From NCBI GenBank assembly GCA_023014335.1, contig JAECYW010000009.1, forward strand, positions 2,232,001 through 2,296,000: a stretch of 64,000 nucleotides of DNA, given 5' to 3'. Of the stretch, positions 11,432 to 23,379 are shown one piece after another; the first letter of the stretch is position 1; every line of letters starts with the position of its first letter. A program made the translations under genes and the position numbers. The notes under the pieces are model-generated. The model had not been told where the DNA came from. It saw nothing but the letters and a program-made list of their open reading frames with translations, and did not search any database. The DNA is from Galerina marginata (lineage: Eukaryota > Basidiomycota > Agaricomycetes > Agaricales > Galerinaceae).

Positions 11432-11864
11432 AAGCCGTCTTTCAGTCCGTCGCACTCGCCAACATCTGAGCCATATCAATCACGCATTGGTTTTATAGAT
11501 GTTATAGACGCGATCGCTTACGGCCTAGGTCGCACATCCACACATACGGTTGTCAATTCTACAGCCTCATGCTTTCCAGTGAGGTGCATTCCAGTCTATC
11601 ATTCCCACTCTTTCGACTCTTCTTGCTTCCTTTCCAATCACAAGACCTCCCCACATCATACGATGTCATCCATCGATCATGCCCCGCTCCAGTTCCATTT
11701 ACATGCAGCCTAAAAATAGGTAGCCGAAGTGTCCTCATGCTCGACTCCGACTAAGCAGTTCACCCATCCTCGCCTATCCTGTCGCTTGTCCAAAAGATTA
11801 TCTATAAGAAGTCCTTCAGACGCGGATTTGGGAGCTTTCCTCTCGCATTTGGTTGTCCTGTTCT
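11432..11864. other. Intergenic region upstream of the MFS gene
   Basis: About 430 bp. It is pyrimidine-rich (for example CATTCCCACTCTTTCGACTCTTCTTGCTTCC near 11590 in part), as is usual for fungal promoters. No gene was seen. Confidence 0.4.
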
Positions 11865-14553
11865 ATGGCCTCGTCGCATGATTCGCACGGTTCGCCAGAC
11901 CAAGCAGAAAAGAGCGTCTCCGAACATACGAACAAGGAGGGAATCTTGTATCAATCGGAACTCGGGCCCAAGGCGCACAGGAAACATTTCTTCTCCCCAC
12001 TCGATTCTAGTTATGCCGACGCAGTAAATCGAGACGCAGAAGCTGTAGAATATACAGCGGAGGAAGAGGTAGTGTTTTATGTTGCTGTGTCTAATTTGAA
12101 ATTGACTGGGTGACGTAGCGGGCAGTCAGAAAAAAAATAGACAACACTGTGCTCCCATTGGTTATCTGCAGGTTCGTTCGCCTCTTCATACTCTTTAGGG
12201 TCACTCGTTTAACATTTCGCCTCTTGCTTAGCTATGTTTGTATGTCGCACACTTCCTAAATATTTCAACTACTGATTAAGATTGATATCGAAGTCAATCA
12301 GTTTGGTGAGTTGACTTCGTCTGAAGCTTCGACCTCTGTGCTAACACTGCCTGCCTCCAGATAGGACCAATATGTGCGTTGGATTACTTCCTCAGATAAC
12401 ACTTCTGCTTCTGACTCGTCAACCCAGTGGAAATGCACATGTTATCAAAGCTTTTAACGACAATTATGTGAGTCTATGTGAATGTTTGCCCTTCCATATT
12501 GTCTGACTCTCCGTTAGGGAATTACGGACAACAATAAGTGGACTCTCGCGTTGAGCATTTTCTACGTTGGATATTGTGAGTATTGAAAAATATCAGGGCT
12601 TCCATACTGATGTAATCGTAACCTCCAGGTCTATTGGAGATGCCGGCAAATGGTGAGTGACCTCGCAACGTAACCTAGAAAAGTGCCAAAAGTGCCACAA
12701 TATTCACCATGCCCAGTCCTCCAACGTCACATCGGGGCCAATCGTTTGTCAGTTCTCCAGTCTTGATTTTACAACTCGAATTAAGCCGAAATTCCGTAGT
12801 TTCTTCCTCTCGCTCACGTTCTGGGGTTTGGCCTCCCTTTCCTTCGTGTATGCCAAAGGGTATGCAGGCCTTTTGGTGCTGAGGTACGGAATGTCTGTGT
12901 CCTTTCATACATTGTTTGAACGTTACCCCCTCCTCTCAGAGTCTTGATGGGAATCGGAGAGGCAGGCTATTACGCAGGAATGATCTACTATTTGTCATTT
13001 TGGTATAAACGGTACGTCTTTTTCTACTTGCCTCTCTTCACTCTGTTGATAATTTTGGACAGTCATGAACTTGCCCTGCGTATCAGGTTCGTATTTCATG
13101 TTTTGTTCTCTCGTCTCTTGGCTGATGGTCGCGACAGTCTCTGTATGACGGGAACTCTTCCAGGTGCTATCGGGGTTTGTTTTTCTGAGGGATTTGGTCT
13201 TGAACGCAGATTTATGGAATCTCTCTTGTAGGGTCTTCTAGCATTTGGATTGGTCCGAGCACAAACACCGGTTCTTCAAGGGTGAGATTCCTTCTTCCAA
13301 ATTCGTTCGCTTCGAAACTCACTGTCCCGCGTAATAGATGGCAATTCCTCTTTCTCGTTAGTTCTTTACTTTGATTGAAAATGGGATATTCATCACAGTA
13401 TCTAGATCGAGGCTATACCAACCCTCATAATGGCCTCAATGATCCTCTTCTTCCTACCTTCCTTCCCGTTTTCCGCTACTTTTCTCAGTCAACGAGAACG
13501 AGCCATCGCTCAGGCACGCTTAAACCGCGATCACAAACCCCAATCTCATGGAGGAATGTCCGGTTGGGTGGGCTTCAAGGCAATCATTTCTGATCTTAAT
13601 GCGTGGCTTTTCATGCTGATCTATGCAAGCTGTACGCATTGGTTCAATCATCCCAGTTCTCCCGAAGCTAACCGTTTCTTTAGTCAATGTCGGCGTTGCC
13701 ACTGTTTCCTATTTTCTACCAACTGTATGTCTCGGTTTCCAACGGCGCCTTCGTATTGGCATGTTAACTGGCGCTCTTCACTCAGCTCATCAAGAACCTC
13801 GGGTTTTCGTCTATCAACGCACAAGGCATGACGGTGGCTCCTTATCTTGTGGGATGGTTCATGGTCTTCCTGCAAGCATGGCACAGCGACCGTACTAAAG
13901 ACCGTGGATATCATATCATGGCATCCTGTGCTGTTTCGTTCATTGGATATGTGATCCTAGCTACATCAGTCCAGAAGAGTGTCGGCGCTGCATATTTCGC
14001 CTTGTTTTTGGTGGTCGGTGGAAATTACAGCCTGTTCCCGCTCGTAATGTGAGCTTGTTTCGCGGTACTCGAGTGGAACTCTTGCTCATTAGGTTTTCGC
14101 TGGGAATAGGAGCTGGGCTGCAAATGCCTTTTCCCCTACCTCAAAACGAGGAGTTGGGACTGCCTTCATTGTCTCTATATCCAACTGTGTTTCTATGTAA
14201 GCACCTTTGCTTCTACTTAGTTGATGAACATTGATTATCTTCCCTGCTTGAAGTGCTTCTCCACAAATCTACTTTGACCCTGATGATTCGTACAGGAAGG
14301 GGCACGCTATTTCCGCTGCGTACGCATGCTCTTGAAATCTACTTCTGAAGCCTATTACTGACATTGCATAATAATAAGTTGTCTCCTCCTTTCTTTCATT
14401 GCGGCTTTCACATTGCGAACAAGGCTGAGTCTTTTGAATAAAAGGAACGAGCGGAGGCTAGCTGCCTTGTCAAAGGACGAGAAGGAACGCCTACATGACC
14501 AAGTCGAAGGAGAGGTTTGGGATAACGACCCCCGCTATGTCTTTATGACTTAA
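11865..14553 (+). CDS. Major facilitator transporter, allantoate/nicotinate-permease (ACS) type
   Basis: A highly split gene, probably 15 or more exons. The spliced reading gives, in order: a hydrophilic N-terminus, RKKIDNTVLPLVICSYV, then FNQFDRTNIGNA, GITDNNKWTLALSIFYVGY, LLEMPAN, LMGIGEAGYYAGMIYYLSF, GLLAFGLVRAQ, IEAIPTLIMASMILFFLP, a central loop, NVGVATVSYFLP, TVAPYLVGWFMVF, SDRTKDRGYH and a final helix, ending DNDPRYVFMT. DRxNIGNA, the GxGE loop and SDRxxxRG are hallmarks of the anion:cation symporter family (Dal5, Tna1 and related plasma-membrane importers). The substrate (allantoate, nicotinate, vitamin or organic anion) cannot be told. Early exons are tiny: 12232-12239 (8 nt), 12294-12305 (12 nt) and 12361-12373 (13 nt). 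Their splicing keeps the frame exactly through the DRTNIGNA motif, which supports the model. No disabling mutation was seen. Confidence 0.82.
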
Positions 14554-14856
14554 TTATTTAGCCTTTTTTGGGTAATTGCTGCTATCTTTGGTTCTACAGC
14601 GTGCTATCTCGCTATCAGACATTCGTAAAAGTCGCACTGTACATATGGGAAGCAGGTCGACCTTCTTTCTAATGGGATTAATGGGCCACTCGTCGTGCGA
14701 GGTCTCAATTAGTCAGACTCGGAACTCCGTCTGTTTATATCCCTGCTGCTAATCGGTATAAGCACTCACTTCCTCTACTTATATCTCACAAGATCCAGAG
14801 GCGTTCCGTGGGTAAACGGCATTGTGACCTCTTCATCAACTACACTCACTTGTAGG

Positions 14857-16555
14857 ATGGTTCATATATCAGAAAAAGCGAAAATCGCGCTCGATGAGCT
14901 TCTCGTATGTCCTACGCCTCCTTCAGGTGTTATGTACGCCTAATGGGCCGTCCGTGGGCTAGTCTCAGGCCACAGAGACGGGCAGAGTTCCCGGCGCATC
15001 ATTCGCTGTTGCAACTGCGGACGATGACCTATATTTTGGTGCTGCTGGCCTCAAGTCCTTCAGTGAACCTTCAGCTGGAAATGTAGACGATAAAAGTATC
15101 TTCTGGATTTGCAGCATGACAAAGATCGTTGTCACAGTATGTACTGTTCAGCTTTATCTGCAGATCAGTCTTGGATATAAATTAACAAATACTTTCTAAG
15201 CTCGCTCTCCTCCAGCTCATCGAAGAAGGCAAGATAGACTACGAAACTCCTGTCGCAGATATTATTCCGGAGATGGCCAATCCTGTGGTTATCGACGATA
15301 TAATGTCGGAGACGTCTGGTTATAAGCCAGCCCAGAAGCCTATTCTGATCAAACATCTAATGAACCATTCAAGCGGCTTATTTTACTCGCAGATTGGGAA
15401 GGTAACCCCAGATGATCTTGGTCCCGCATATACCTCTATCGGATACGGAGGCGACCATTCTGTGGCTCAGTTTTTTAAGCTTATTCGTGTGGGTCATTGC
15501 CTTCAGACACCCTTGACTATGATTTATCATGGTCGTTCAGAGAGGTTACCCTTCAGTCCCTCTTGCATTTGAACCTGGAACCAATTGTAAGCCACACCAC
15601 TATTTTTCCGCCAATCGTTAAACCTTGGCTAATTATTTCCAGGGATGTATGGATGGAGTTGCGATATTATTGGTTTTGTTGTCGAAAGAATAAGTGGGAA
15701 GAGCCTTCAAGAATTCTGGTATGTCAACCCACTTCTGTGCTGCCCTCCCGGCCCCTCCGTACATTTCTTGTCATACTTAGCCATGTCGATAACCAAGCAA
15801 GGAGCGAATTTTTGGACCACTGGGCATGACAACTACTACTTTCTATCTCACCCCGGAATTAAGGGAGAACCTGGTTCAAATGACATACAGAAGGAAGGAT
15901 GGTAAGCTCGAGAAATGGACCAATCAACTCGGAACCATCGAACAGGATCCCGAGAAGAGTCAGCCTTTCTGATCTCCTTGTCGTCACTCAGACTGAAACT
16001 TGTTATATGCAGTGCACGTACTTTTAGGCGGGATTGGTTTATACTCTGGCCTGAAAGATTACCTCACTCTCCTTCGCCATCTTCTTCTCATCAACTGTCT
16101 GTTTTTCCTTTTACAATGCACGGCAATCCAACAGCTGATACTCGTAACTCCAAAGCTGGACTCGCAAAAAATCCCATCTTGACTGTCGATACTGTCTCAA
16201 GCCTGTTCAAGCCCTCCATCGTTCCGCATGGTTCTACAAATATCGAACTGTTTACGGGTTGGAAGGATGTATCGTTTGGCGTTGGCTTATGTCTTGCCAC
16301 TGAGGACTGGCCAGAACGTCGGAAGAGGGGATCGGGATTCTGTAAGTTACCCTTGAAATGATACGTTCTTCTTGGTAGTTCTTGGTATTAAAAATTTGGC
16401 AAGGGTACGGCTGGGCAGGAACTTATTACTTTATGGATCCTGTTACGGGAATTGCAGTCGTCTACGGAACCCAAGTGGCTCCTACTGGCGATGTCGAGGT
16501 TATAGGGCTCTGGGAGGCTCTGGAAAGGGCAACGTATGCTGGACTGGAGAATTAA
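14857..16555 (+). CDS. Beta-lactamase-fold serine hydrolase (class C / EstB-like)
   Basis: A multi-exon gene starting MVHISEKAKIALDELL and ending EALERATYAGLEN. After splicing it reads TGRVPGASFAVA, then the catalytic SxxK motif in ICSMTKIV, LIEEGKIDYETPVADIIPE, HLMNHSSGL, and a YxN-like YGWSCD followed by IIGFVVERISGKSLQEF. The frame then runs FGPLGMTTTTFYLTPEL, GGIGLYSGLKDYLTLL and GWAGTYYFMDPVTGIAVVY near the C-terminus. This is the penicillin-binding-protein-like esterase family, common in fungi for secondary metabolism or ester hydrolysis; antibiotic resistance is not implied. No signal peptide is visible. One acceptor (AACCAAG before CAAGGAGCG, near 15800) is inferred from frame. It lies 300 bp downstream of the MFS gene on the same strand. 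Confidence 0.8.
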
Positions 16556-17401
16556 ATGGAAAGTACGTGTACAAAGAAATTTATAACCCAGATGTATTCG
16601 AGTTATTACACAAGGTCGATTCCGTTTCCACTGAGGGTTTATGCCTGCGAGCTGAGCGCTTGAATCTAAATTACACCGTGACCGAACAATCTATTTTTGT
16701 TGCACAACAACCTACGCCACAATCAACCAAATGGGTGGGGTGCGCTTCCCTTGTCCTTGCGGCAGCCCCTCCTTCTGAGCTTCATTGTCGGTGTCGGCCC
16801 ATCTAGGCTGTCAGCGTTTAATTCGCACCTCTTGTAATTTGTCACTCAGATGGTAGAGAACGAGGAAATATCCCATTCAATAGGATGCAATGAGGCTTGC
16901 TGCATTTTCTGCGCTGCCTGGTGCATTTCTGAAATCCGATACGGCTATCGTGAGATATTTTAAAATGCAGATATGTACAGGGGGCGACGTACGGCAGCTG
17001 GACGCCGCGATGGGAGTTGTAGTAATTAACGGGCACATTGTGAAATGGGGAATCAATTATATTTAATTGAAGATATTGGAAATGCAATAATACAGGCGTT
17101 CTCCTCGCAATGCGTGTCAAATAAAAGAGCATCCCAAGGAGCCAACAGTCTTGTGTACTGGGGATCGGCGCCGATGTGGATGGAAGTCGGATAATCAGCT
17201 TGATGGCTTTGTTCGGCGGAATCGTCAGGGTTCCTGGGCGCGAGAAAGATGGAACGACACAAGTATAAACTCCGCATTCAAACGCAAGCGATTCCTTGTT
17301 TCTAACATCCATCATCCCTTCCCGCAGCCCACTTTTGCTTTTTAGCAACCCCACTCTCTCTTAACCACACTATCCTTTACCTGCTAACCACAACTTCAAA
17401 A
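16556..17401. promoter_or_regulatory. Intergenic region with strong-looking promoter of the KNH-like gene
   Basis: No gene is supported between these two genes. The last 140 bp look like the promoter of a highly expressed gene: TATAAA at 17264-17269, then long C/T-rich runs (CCACTCTCTCTTAACC and following) and CAACTTCAAAA just before the ATG at 17402. Confidence 0.5.
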
Positions 17402-18261
17402 ATGTTCTCTCAAGCTCTCGTTGTTTTTGCTTTCGCCTCTGCGGCTATGGCCACCGTTTTCGTACGTCTTCCTGCTCCTGCACTGGAGAAAATTTCTCAC
17501 TTTTACATTCAGGTCACGGCTCCAGTTGCTTCCACTAGCTACGCTGCCGGACAAAAGTCAACAATTCAATGGCAAGACAGCGGCTCTGCGCCTTCTCTTG
17601 CTGACTTTGGCCCAGCCAAGATTTCCATTTACGCCGGGAATGCTCAACAACAGGTTTGAATGATGTCAATTCTGTCAGTCGACGTGTTCTTACTTTACAA
17701 TACTAGACTCTTCTGCAAACCCTCGACGCCAACACTGATGTTTCCAAAGTTTCGTCGCTCGACTTCACCCCTGACCCTACCATCGGTCCCAACAGCAGCG
17801 AATAGTGAGAACATTCCACGTGTCCTAATCCGAAAATTTCTAACATACATTTTAGTTTCATCCGCTTCGAATCGCTCTCCCTCAAGGACTCCGCTCAACC
17901 CCAGTTCCCCGCTCTCGCCTTCTCTGCCAAGTTCACGTAAGTCCCTCCGAAATACATACCAATGCCTTTTATTGACGTTCAAATATGCAGTCTCACTGGC
18001 ATGACTGGTGTTTTCAGCGCAGCCGTTCTATCCCAGATCTCAGGTCAATCCACGGCTCCTCTCGCTTCCCAGTCAGCTCCCGTTGGTGTCTCGACACCTG
18101 CTCCCGCGTCAACCACTCCCAGCCCTTCATCCGCGACCTCGAAGAAGGCCTCCAGCACTGGTCCCACCCCCAGCGCTACTAAAGCGAGTGGTGCCATGGG
18201 CGTTCGCGCTGGGTGGGCTGGTGTTGTTCTCGGCGCCGTTGTTGGCATTACCGTTCTCTAG
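17402..18261 (+). CDS. KNH/Kre9-like Ser/Thr-rich GPI-anchored surface protein
   Basis: Five exons fit: 17402-17461, 17513-17653, 17707-17804, 17856-17936 and 17991-18261, coding for about 216 residues. A signal peptide (MFSQALVVFAFASAAMA) leads into a beta-rich domain with VTAPVASTSYAAGQKSTIQW and FIRFESLSL, the pattern of the yeast cell wall synthesis Kre9/Knh1-like N-terminal domain. A Ser/Thr/Pro/Ala stalk and a hydrophobic tail (AGWAGVVLGAVVGITVL) follow, as in GPI-anchored proteins. It is expected at the cell wall or plasma membrane; the molecular role of this family in basidiomycetes is unclear. The TATA box and C/T-rich leader suggest strong expression. The gene at 20874-21899 has the same architecture. 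Confidence 0.85.
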
Positions 18262-18922
18262 GCTATTGCGTGCTTTATCTTTTTTCTTTGTTCACCGCGA
18301 CCAGCGATGTTTTACTTGGACACCGAGTAGATTTATTGCACGGTTTTTTCCCATGCGGTTTTATCTTTTACCTTATATCCGACCTACTCTCTGATACCCA
18401 TCCAATCCATCAATTGGTCCACGATAGTCCCTTTTTCTTCATGATTATGAGGCGGGAACGATGAGTTTGCCAGCGATGGGAGAAGTAACTACTTTATATT
18501 TACCACACACGTACAAATGGTAGTTCGATAATGGATATTCTCTTTCGACGACGTTACTCATTTGCTCGGACCCGAATTGTAACAAAAAAAAAAAAAGCGA
18601 TCCGTTGGCAATGCTTGTTCCGATATTTCATCACAATGATGCCTTCTGTCTCCTGTCAGCCTTACGTCAACGCACGTTTTTGGGTACATTCAAGGAAAAT
18701 AGTTTTGCAGAGTGCTCCTTTGAGAATTTGGAAACTAAAAATAAGATTTTGTTCCATAGAAATCGGAGCGAGCCCCAATGACTGAACCTCTTCGAAACGA
18801 CTTCACACCAGGCAAAACTAATAAGCGTGCTGAATATCATACAGATAAGGTGTGAGCGATACTTGGATGATGCCAATAGACCATACTATAGTACAAGAGA
18901 GCCCATAAAGGACGGCAAATTT
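18262..18922. other. Convergent 3' intergenic region
   Basis: About 660 bp between convergent gene ends. It contains a 13-nt A run near 18584 and no supported gene. Confidence 0.4.
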
Positions 18923-19697
18923 TTACAATAACTTCTTGAAGAATTCAGAATCGTATTTGATCTTGTAGCCCAACAGCGGTGCGATATAACCCCCAAGGAT
19001 AGTGACCAGCTTCAGAACAGAACGAACATCAAGTAATTCGTAAGGCATAACAAGTTTTTAAAAGATGCTCACCCAGCTTTCCAGCCACTTGATGCCCCCA
19101 GGAAGAGAAACACGCATATCACCGTTATAAGACACCACCATGACGTACAAAAAGCTTGTTGGGACTCTCCCGGTAATGAGAAGATTGCGAAAGAATATCT
19201 CTTTCCCCGGGTCCTGCAAACACCGAACAAGGTTGACACCAGTGTCAGACAATGGCCATCAGCCGCAAAAACCGAGATATATATATGCCACACACCATGG
19301 GCTCCGTTCGCTCATCGAAGATCGTTTCTTCACCCTGGAAGCATTGCATACTGTGCACGGTGCGGCGCGGGATCAGCACCTCCCCGTCCTCCGGCACGTA
19401 AATCTTCCACTCCGTGCCGATCAACACTCGCATGCGCCCCTTGACGATGCGGAAGAGCTCGTCGTGCGTCTCGTGCCAGTGTGGGGGCACGTAGAGGGTG
19501 TCGTGGTCGGTGAGAGGCGCGACGCGTATGCGGGTGAGATACGGGTCGTTGCGCAAAAAAGTCTATTTCAGGTTACGTGGTCATTGTGGGCCCGTCCAAA
19601 TGCAGCAGCCTTCATGAAACGGATCTCGTACCATGGTCGATTGATGGCCAAGGTCAATCGTTGGTGGAAGTGCGTCGAGGCGGTCGGCGAGAGACAT
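18923..19697 (-). CDS. Cupin-domain protein with hydrophobic C-terminus
   Basis: Four exons fit: 19697-19632, 19562-19296, 19213-19073 and 19009-18923, coding for about 186 residues. A single small beta-barrel cupin is visible: VPPHWHETHDELFRIVKG matches cupin motif 1 (G/HxHxxxxE), followed by GEVLIPRRTVHSM matching motif 2 with its His. These residues usually bind one metal ion. The C-terminal third (LPGGIKWLESW, LVTILGGYIAPLLGYKIKY) is hydrophobic and could be a membrane helix. Such proteins can be dioxygenases, isomerases or simple binding proteins; the role here is unknown. It sits between two KNH-like GPI protein genes. Confidence 0.8.
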
Positions 19698-20873
19698 TAC
19701 GACACGTTCGGGGTGATCTGTTTCGAGAGGCGACAATGTGGCTGATGTCGTACCACAGGCGAGAGAGTCTCGTCCTCTTGTGGGAGAAAGCCTGAGGAGG
19801 AGCGAGCTCTTTTGACCATCAACTCAACAGCAGTACAGCAGAGTGTGCTATCATTGGTTAAGCCTGTGATAGTTTTTTTAGTACCCGTATAACAAATAAG
19901 AATCAATGACTTGACAGGCAGTCGTGGGTGATAGAGTTGTTGATGAGTTGCCCATCTGTGGGTGGTGCTGACAGGGAGCCGCATCCTTGACGGTCCGGAT
20001 AGGTTCATCGGGAAGTTACGACTTTCGCGGGATAGTCTCCTGGACCGTCTGGACGAGTCTCCTTAATTAATATTAGAAGTGTGTGCCCATAAAAATCGAG
20101 GATAGCGCAGAAAAATGTTGTATCGTGCGATGGACTTCCTGGCCTTGAGCAATTTCGTTCAGGGAGACTTACGGCATATAGCTGGATCCAGCTTTTTTCA
20201 AGGGAAATGGCTAATGACATGAGGCGGCATTGGTGCGTAATGAAATAGGGGTTCCGTTCTATGGACCGCGATATTGATCTTCGCGACAATTCAGCAGTAA
20301 TCAGGGATAGAATGAAAGGAAGTATGCGCACCCCTGACAGGTATTTGCTGCTCAGACACAAGCAATACGTGTCTGTGTTGATATTAACGCCCATGTTACT
20401 ATGTCGAAGATCGCGCCCAGAAGCTCTAGCACTGAAAATGGCTGAAATCTTGTCGTAATTGATATAGGCAGATGTCAGAGGACAGATGGATGGGCAGCAT
20501 GCACAAGACTACTTGAACGGGTATCGCAAAAAAGCGCATGTCATGGGCGAAGAAATAAAGGCAATAAAAATAATAGAAAAAATGGTAATCGACATGCGAG
20601 CATCGAGTCCAAAAAGTGTTACAAGACCAGAGCCACTAAGAAACGAAGAAAAGAAGCGGCTGGTCTAAATATAGGTCGCGACATGGATGGGCAGGTGGGC
20701 GGGGAGTGTCAAGGTAAGTATGAAAGGGCGAAGGAAGTTTGGTGTCGCGGAATGAAGTAGAAATCTTGCGTCGCTTGGAGTGCAGGTGTCGAGGCTATGT
20801 AAAGGTCGCGCGGCGAGGTAATGAGGATGAACGAACGAAAATGGGTTTCCGATGGTAAGAAATAGAGTCCAAG
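19698..20873. other. Intergenic region
   Basis: About 1.2 kb between two minus-strand genes. Short open frames on both strands show no recognisable domain and no convincing splice sites. The part just above 19697 should hold the cupin promoter. Confidence 0.4.
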
Positions 20874-21899
20874 CTATGAAAATAGCACGACGGCAAATAG
20901 CAGAGCAAATATGTGGAGCACTGGTGGTAGGTGGCTGACAGGACCGGCTCCACTGGTTTTTGCTGGTGCTGGTGTTGTCAAAGCCGCAGGCGCTGACGTC
21001 GCAGCAGGTGTTGACGGGGAAAGCAACGTCGTCAATTTGGATGCTGAGGACAAGGAACTCGGAGATGGTGTGACAGACGGTGATATCACTGGGGGTGACG
21101 GCTGAGCGGTAGGTAGTGTGCCGACAGTGATCGTCGATGAGCGTGAGCGAGTTGATGATCGAGTGAGGGATGCTGGGATTGAGATAGGTGATGTAGCCGC
21201 AGGTAAAGGCGAGTCGAATGATCCAGACATGCCAACAAGGCTTTGAATAAACGGTCAGTTGAGACCGCATACATGTCATTTTGAAAGCATACATACTTGA
21301 AAAACGGTGACCACCCAGAATATGGGACGCTATCATTTCCTTTGAGCGAGGTTGAGGTGATGGCGACGTAGCTGTGCGTGTGATCGGTCAGAACAAAGTG
21401 TCGAGTGAGACGAAAAATGAACTGACTATGAGCCCGCGTTGGGACCTGCTGCTGGATTGGGCTGTGTGGCACGAGGAATGAGATGACAACTCATCCTTCC
21501 AGGCAGGCAAGAAAACGTACCGTAAAAGTGAAAGAGTGCGCACTACCCACGTCCACAGGAGTGATAGTTTGCACGAGTTTCTACGTTCAAGATGCAGGCT
21601 TTAATCTCAGGCCATGAGGCTAGTGTGAGGTCGACGCACCTGATTGCCCGTAAACAACCCAACGGTCGATACACCAACGGCGGAAAGCAGCGGTCGTGTT
21701 CCATCGTCTACCCAAGTGACCGTACACGGTTTCCCACCTGTACATGTCGAGCCTTGAGAGGGTTGAACGATCTAGAATGAAGATAAGGAAAAATAAAGAG
21801 ACAATCTAGGCAAACACGTACGAATAACGCAGCATTAACAAGGACCGCAGCATCCGTAAGAAGAATTGCCAAAGCCAGGGCCAGGTATGTAGAGTACAT
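20874..21899 (-). CDS. Second KNH-like Ser/Thr-rich GPI-anchored protein
   Basis: About six exons. It starts with a signal peptide (MYSTYLALALAILLTDAAVLVNAALF, in two parts), followed by STCTGGKPCTVTWVDDGTRP and VGLFTGNQ, then KLVQTITPVDV, PNPAAGPNAGSY, VAITSTSLKGND and SGWSPFFNLVGMSG. A long Ser/Thr/Pro-rich stalk and a hydrophobic tail (LHIFALLFAVVLFS) suggest GPI attachment. The ordered blocks (xTWxD, LFTGNQ, GxSGxF) match the same beta-domain type as the protein at 17402-18261, so the two are probably paralogues. The C-terminal Ser/Thr stalk is longer here. Exact acceptors of the two small middle exons are inferred from reading frame. It probably lies at the cell surface. Confidence 0.75.
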
Positions 21900-22287
21900 T
21901 TAAGGAGCGTAGTTGGTTCTGCAGATGTTGAAAAGAGTGTGGTTGAAGCACTTCAAGCTTGGAGGTGTCGAACAGCGAGTTTTGCGGGTTATTGAGGATG
22001 AAGGTTGGCGCAAGGCATGCAAGTTGAGGAGGTGAGACTAAAAAGACGGAGAAAGAAAACCGAACAGTGATTCGTAAAAATCGTCGTGATGTCGTTCAGC
22101 GTGGTTGTCGTCAAGTTGTTCAACTCCAGCCTGCTTCCAAATATACTCATCACTCGGCAACTTTCGGCAGCCTAATAGCCCCGTTTCGCCTATGTATTGC
22201 CATTCATAGTGCTGAGACAGAGCATTGCTGAAGCCTCGATAAACACGCTTGCAACTCAGTGATTCTGCCCGGCCGCTGGTGTATTAT
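21900..22287. other. Divergent intergenic region
   Basis: About 390 bp separate the start of the minus-strand GPI gene from the plus-strand coiled-coil gene. No gene or clear TATA box was seen. Confidence 0.35.
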
Positions 22288-23055
22288 ATGACGCCTTTAA
22301 CGGGGCTAATGGAGAACATGCAGAAGGAGATGAGGGAGATGAAGGCAGAAACCGCACTCATGGAGGAGGAGATGAAGGCAGAAATCGCACTCATAGAGGA
22401 GGGTCACAAGAAACTGAAAGCAGACATCACACAAGAGACAGCGAGGGCAATACAGGCGGAGCAGGCCTTGCAGCGAACAAGTAAAGCCCAAGCAGACAGT
22501 ATCGACGATGTGACCACGTTCTTCGCTAGTGGGGTGCGTTTATACCAGTCATTCTTTTCTTAATTGTGTAATATCCTTTTCTAGTGCCGTGAGGACACCG
22601 TCGCATACTATCGTATCAAGGTGCGACATCTCATCAACCTAGCCCAAGCTAAGCTCGCATACTGTACTGGCTTATCGACTACTCCGGGGGAGCGCAGTAA
22701 CAAAGCCACTTACCTATGGCGCCAGTACTGCAATACGCTCGTGGATGAGCGAAAGGACAAATGGGAGAACACAAGGGTCGAACAAGCCAAAGATTTTATT
22801 AAAGAGAAGCGTAACGAGAAAGATAGAACCGTTACTGATGCCCTCATGAAATCTGGAGCACTAGAGATATTGGTCAATGATTGGGACCTCCGCTCTGTGG
22901 GTGATAGAGCTGCGCAGCATCCTGGTCCTCTGAAAAAAGATGAAGTGGATGGGTATAGGCTTGCCATAGCTGTTGTTGGTGGTAGTGAAGTAAAGGAGCA
23001 ACAGCTTACTGGATGCGTCTCGTATGTATTCAATGTGAGGGGTGTTCCGGATTGA
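22288..23055 (+). CDS. Unrecognised coiled-coil protein
   Basis: Two exons fit (22288-22533 and 22585-23055), coding for about 238 residues, with a good GTGCGT donor and CTTTTCTAG acceptor. The N-terminal 80 residues are strongly charged and repetitive (MKAETALMEEEMKAEIALIEE), predicting an alpha-helical coiled coil. The second exon encodes a mixed alpha domain (YYRIKVRHLINLAQAKLAY; ATYLWRQYCNTLVDERKD). I recognise no family. The first in-frame ATG after the upstream stop is at 22288. It could be a lineage-specific protein. Confidence 0.6.
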
Positions 23056-23379
23056 GAATGACTTTGGAGATTGTTAGTTAGGGTTGACCTTGTGGTGTCA
23101 GTGTTTCTCGAAGTCCGTGTAATGCTTTGGCCAGGGGTTAAGACAAGGAATGACTCCCCAATCTTCTAACGTTGACAAGCACAGCTAGCAGTTGTTTCTT
23201 TATCGGCGACAAATGTTCCCCAACATGTTCACTCACGAGCTCATTTCGAACCAGAGCCCGCAATTGACGCAGACCCGTCCACTCCTGCGACGTCGTGACC
23301 TAGGCTCCTGGGGTTTGCATGCGATACCGCATTCCGTGTCCCTCGGTTCTGAAACACATTTCACCCCTCGATAAATTCG
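23056..23379. other. Intergenic region
   Basis: About 320 bp between convergent genes. No feature was seen. Confidence 0.35.
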
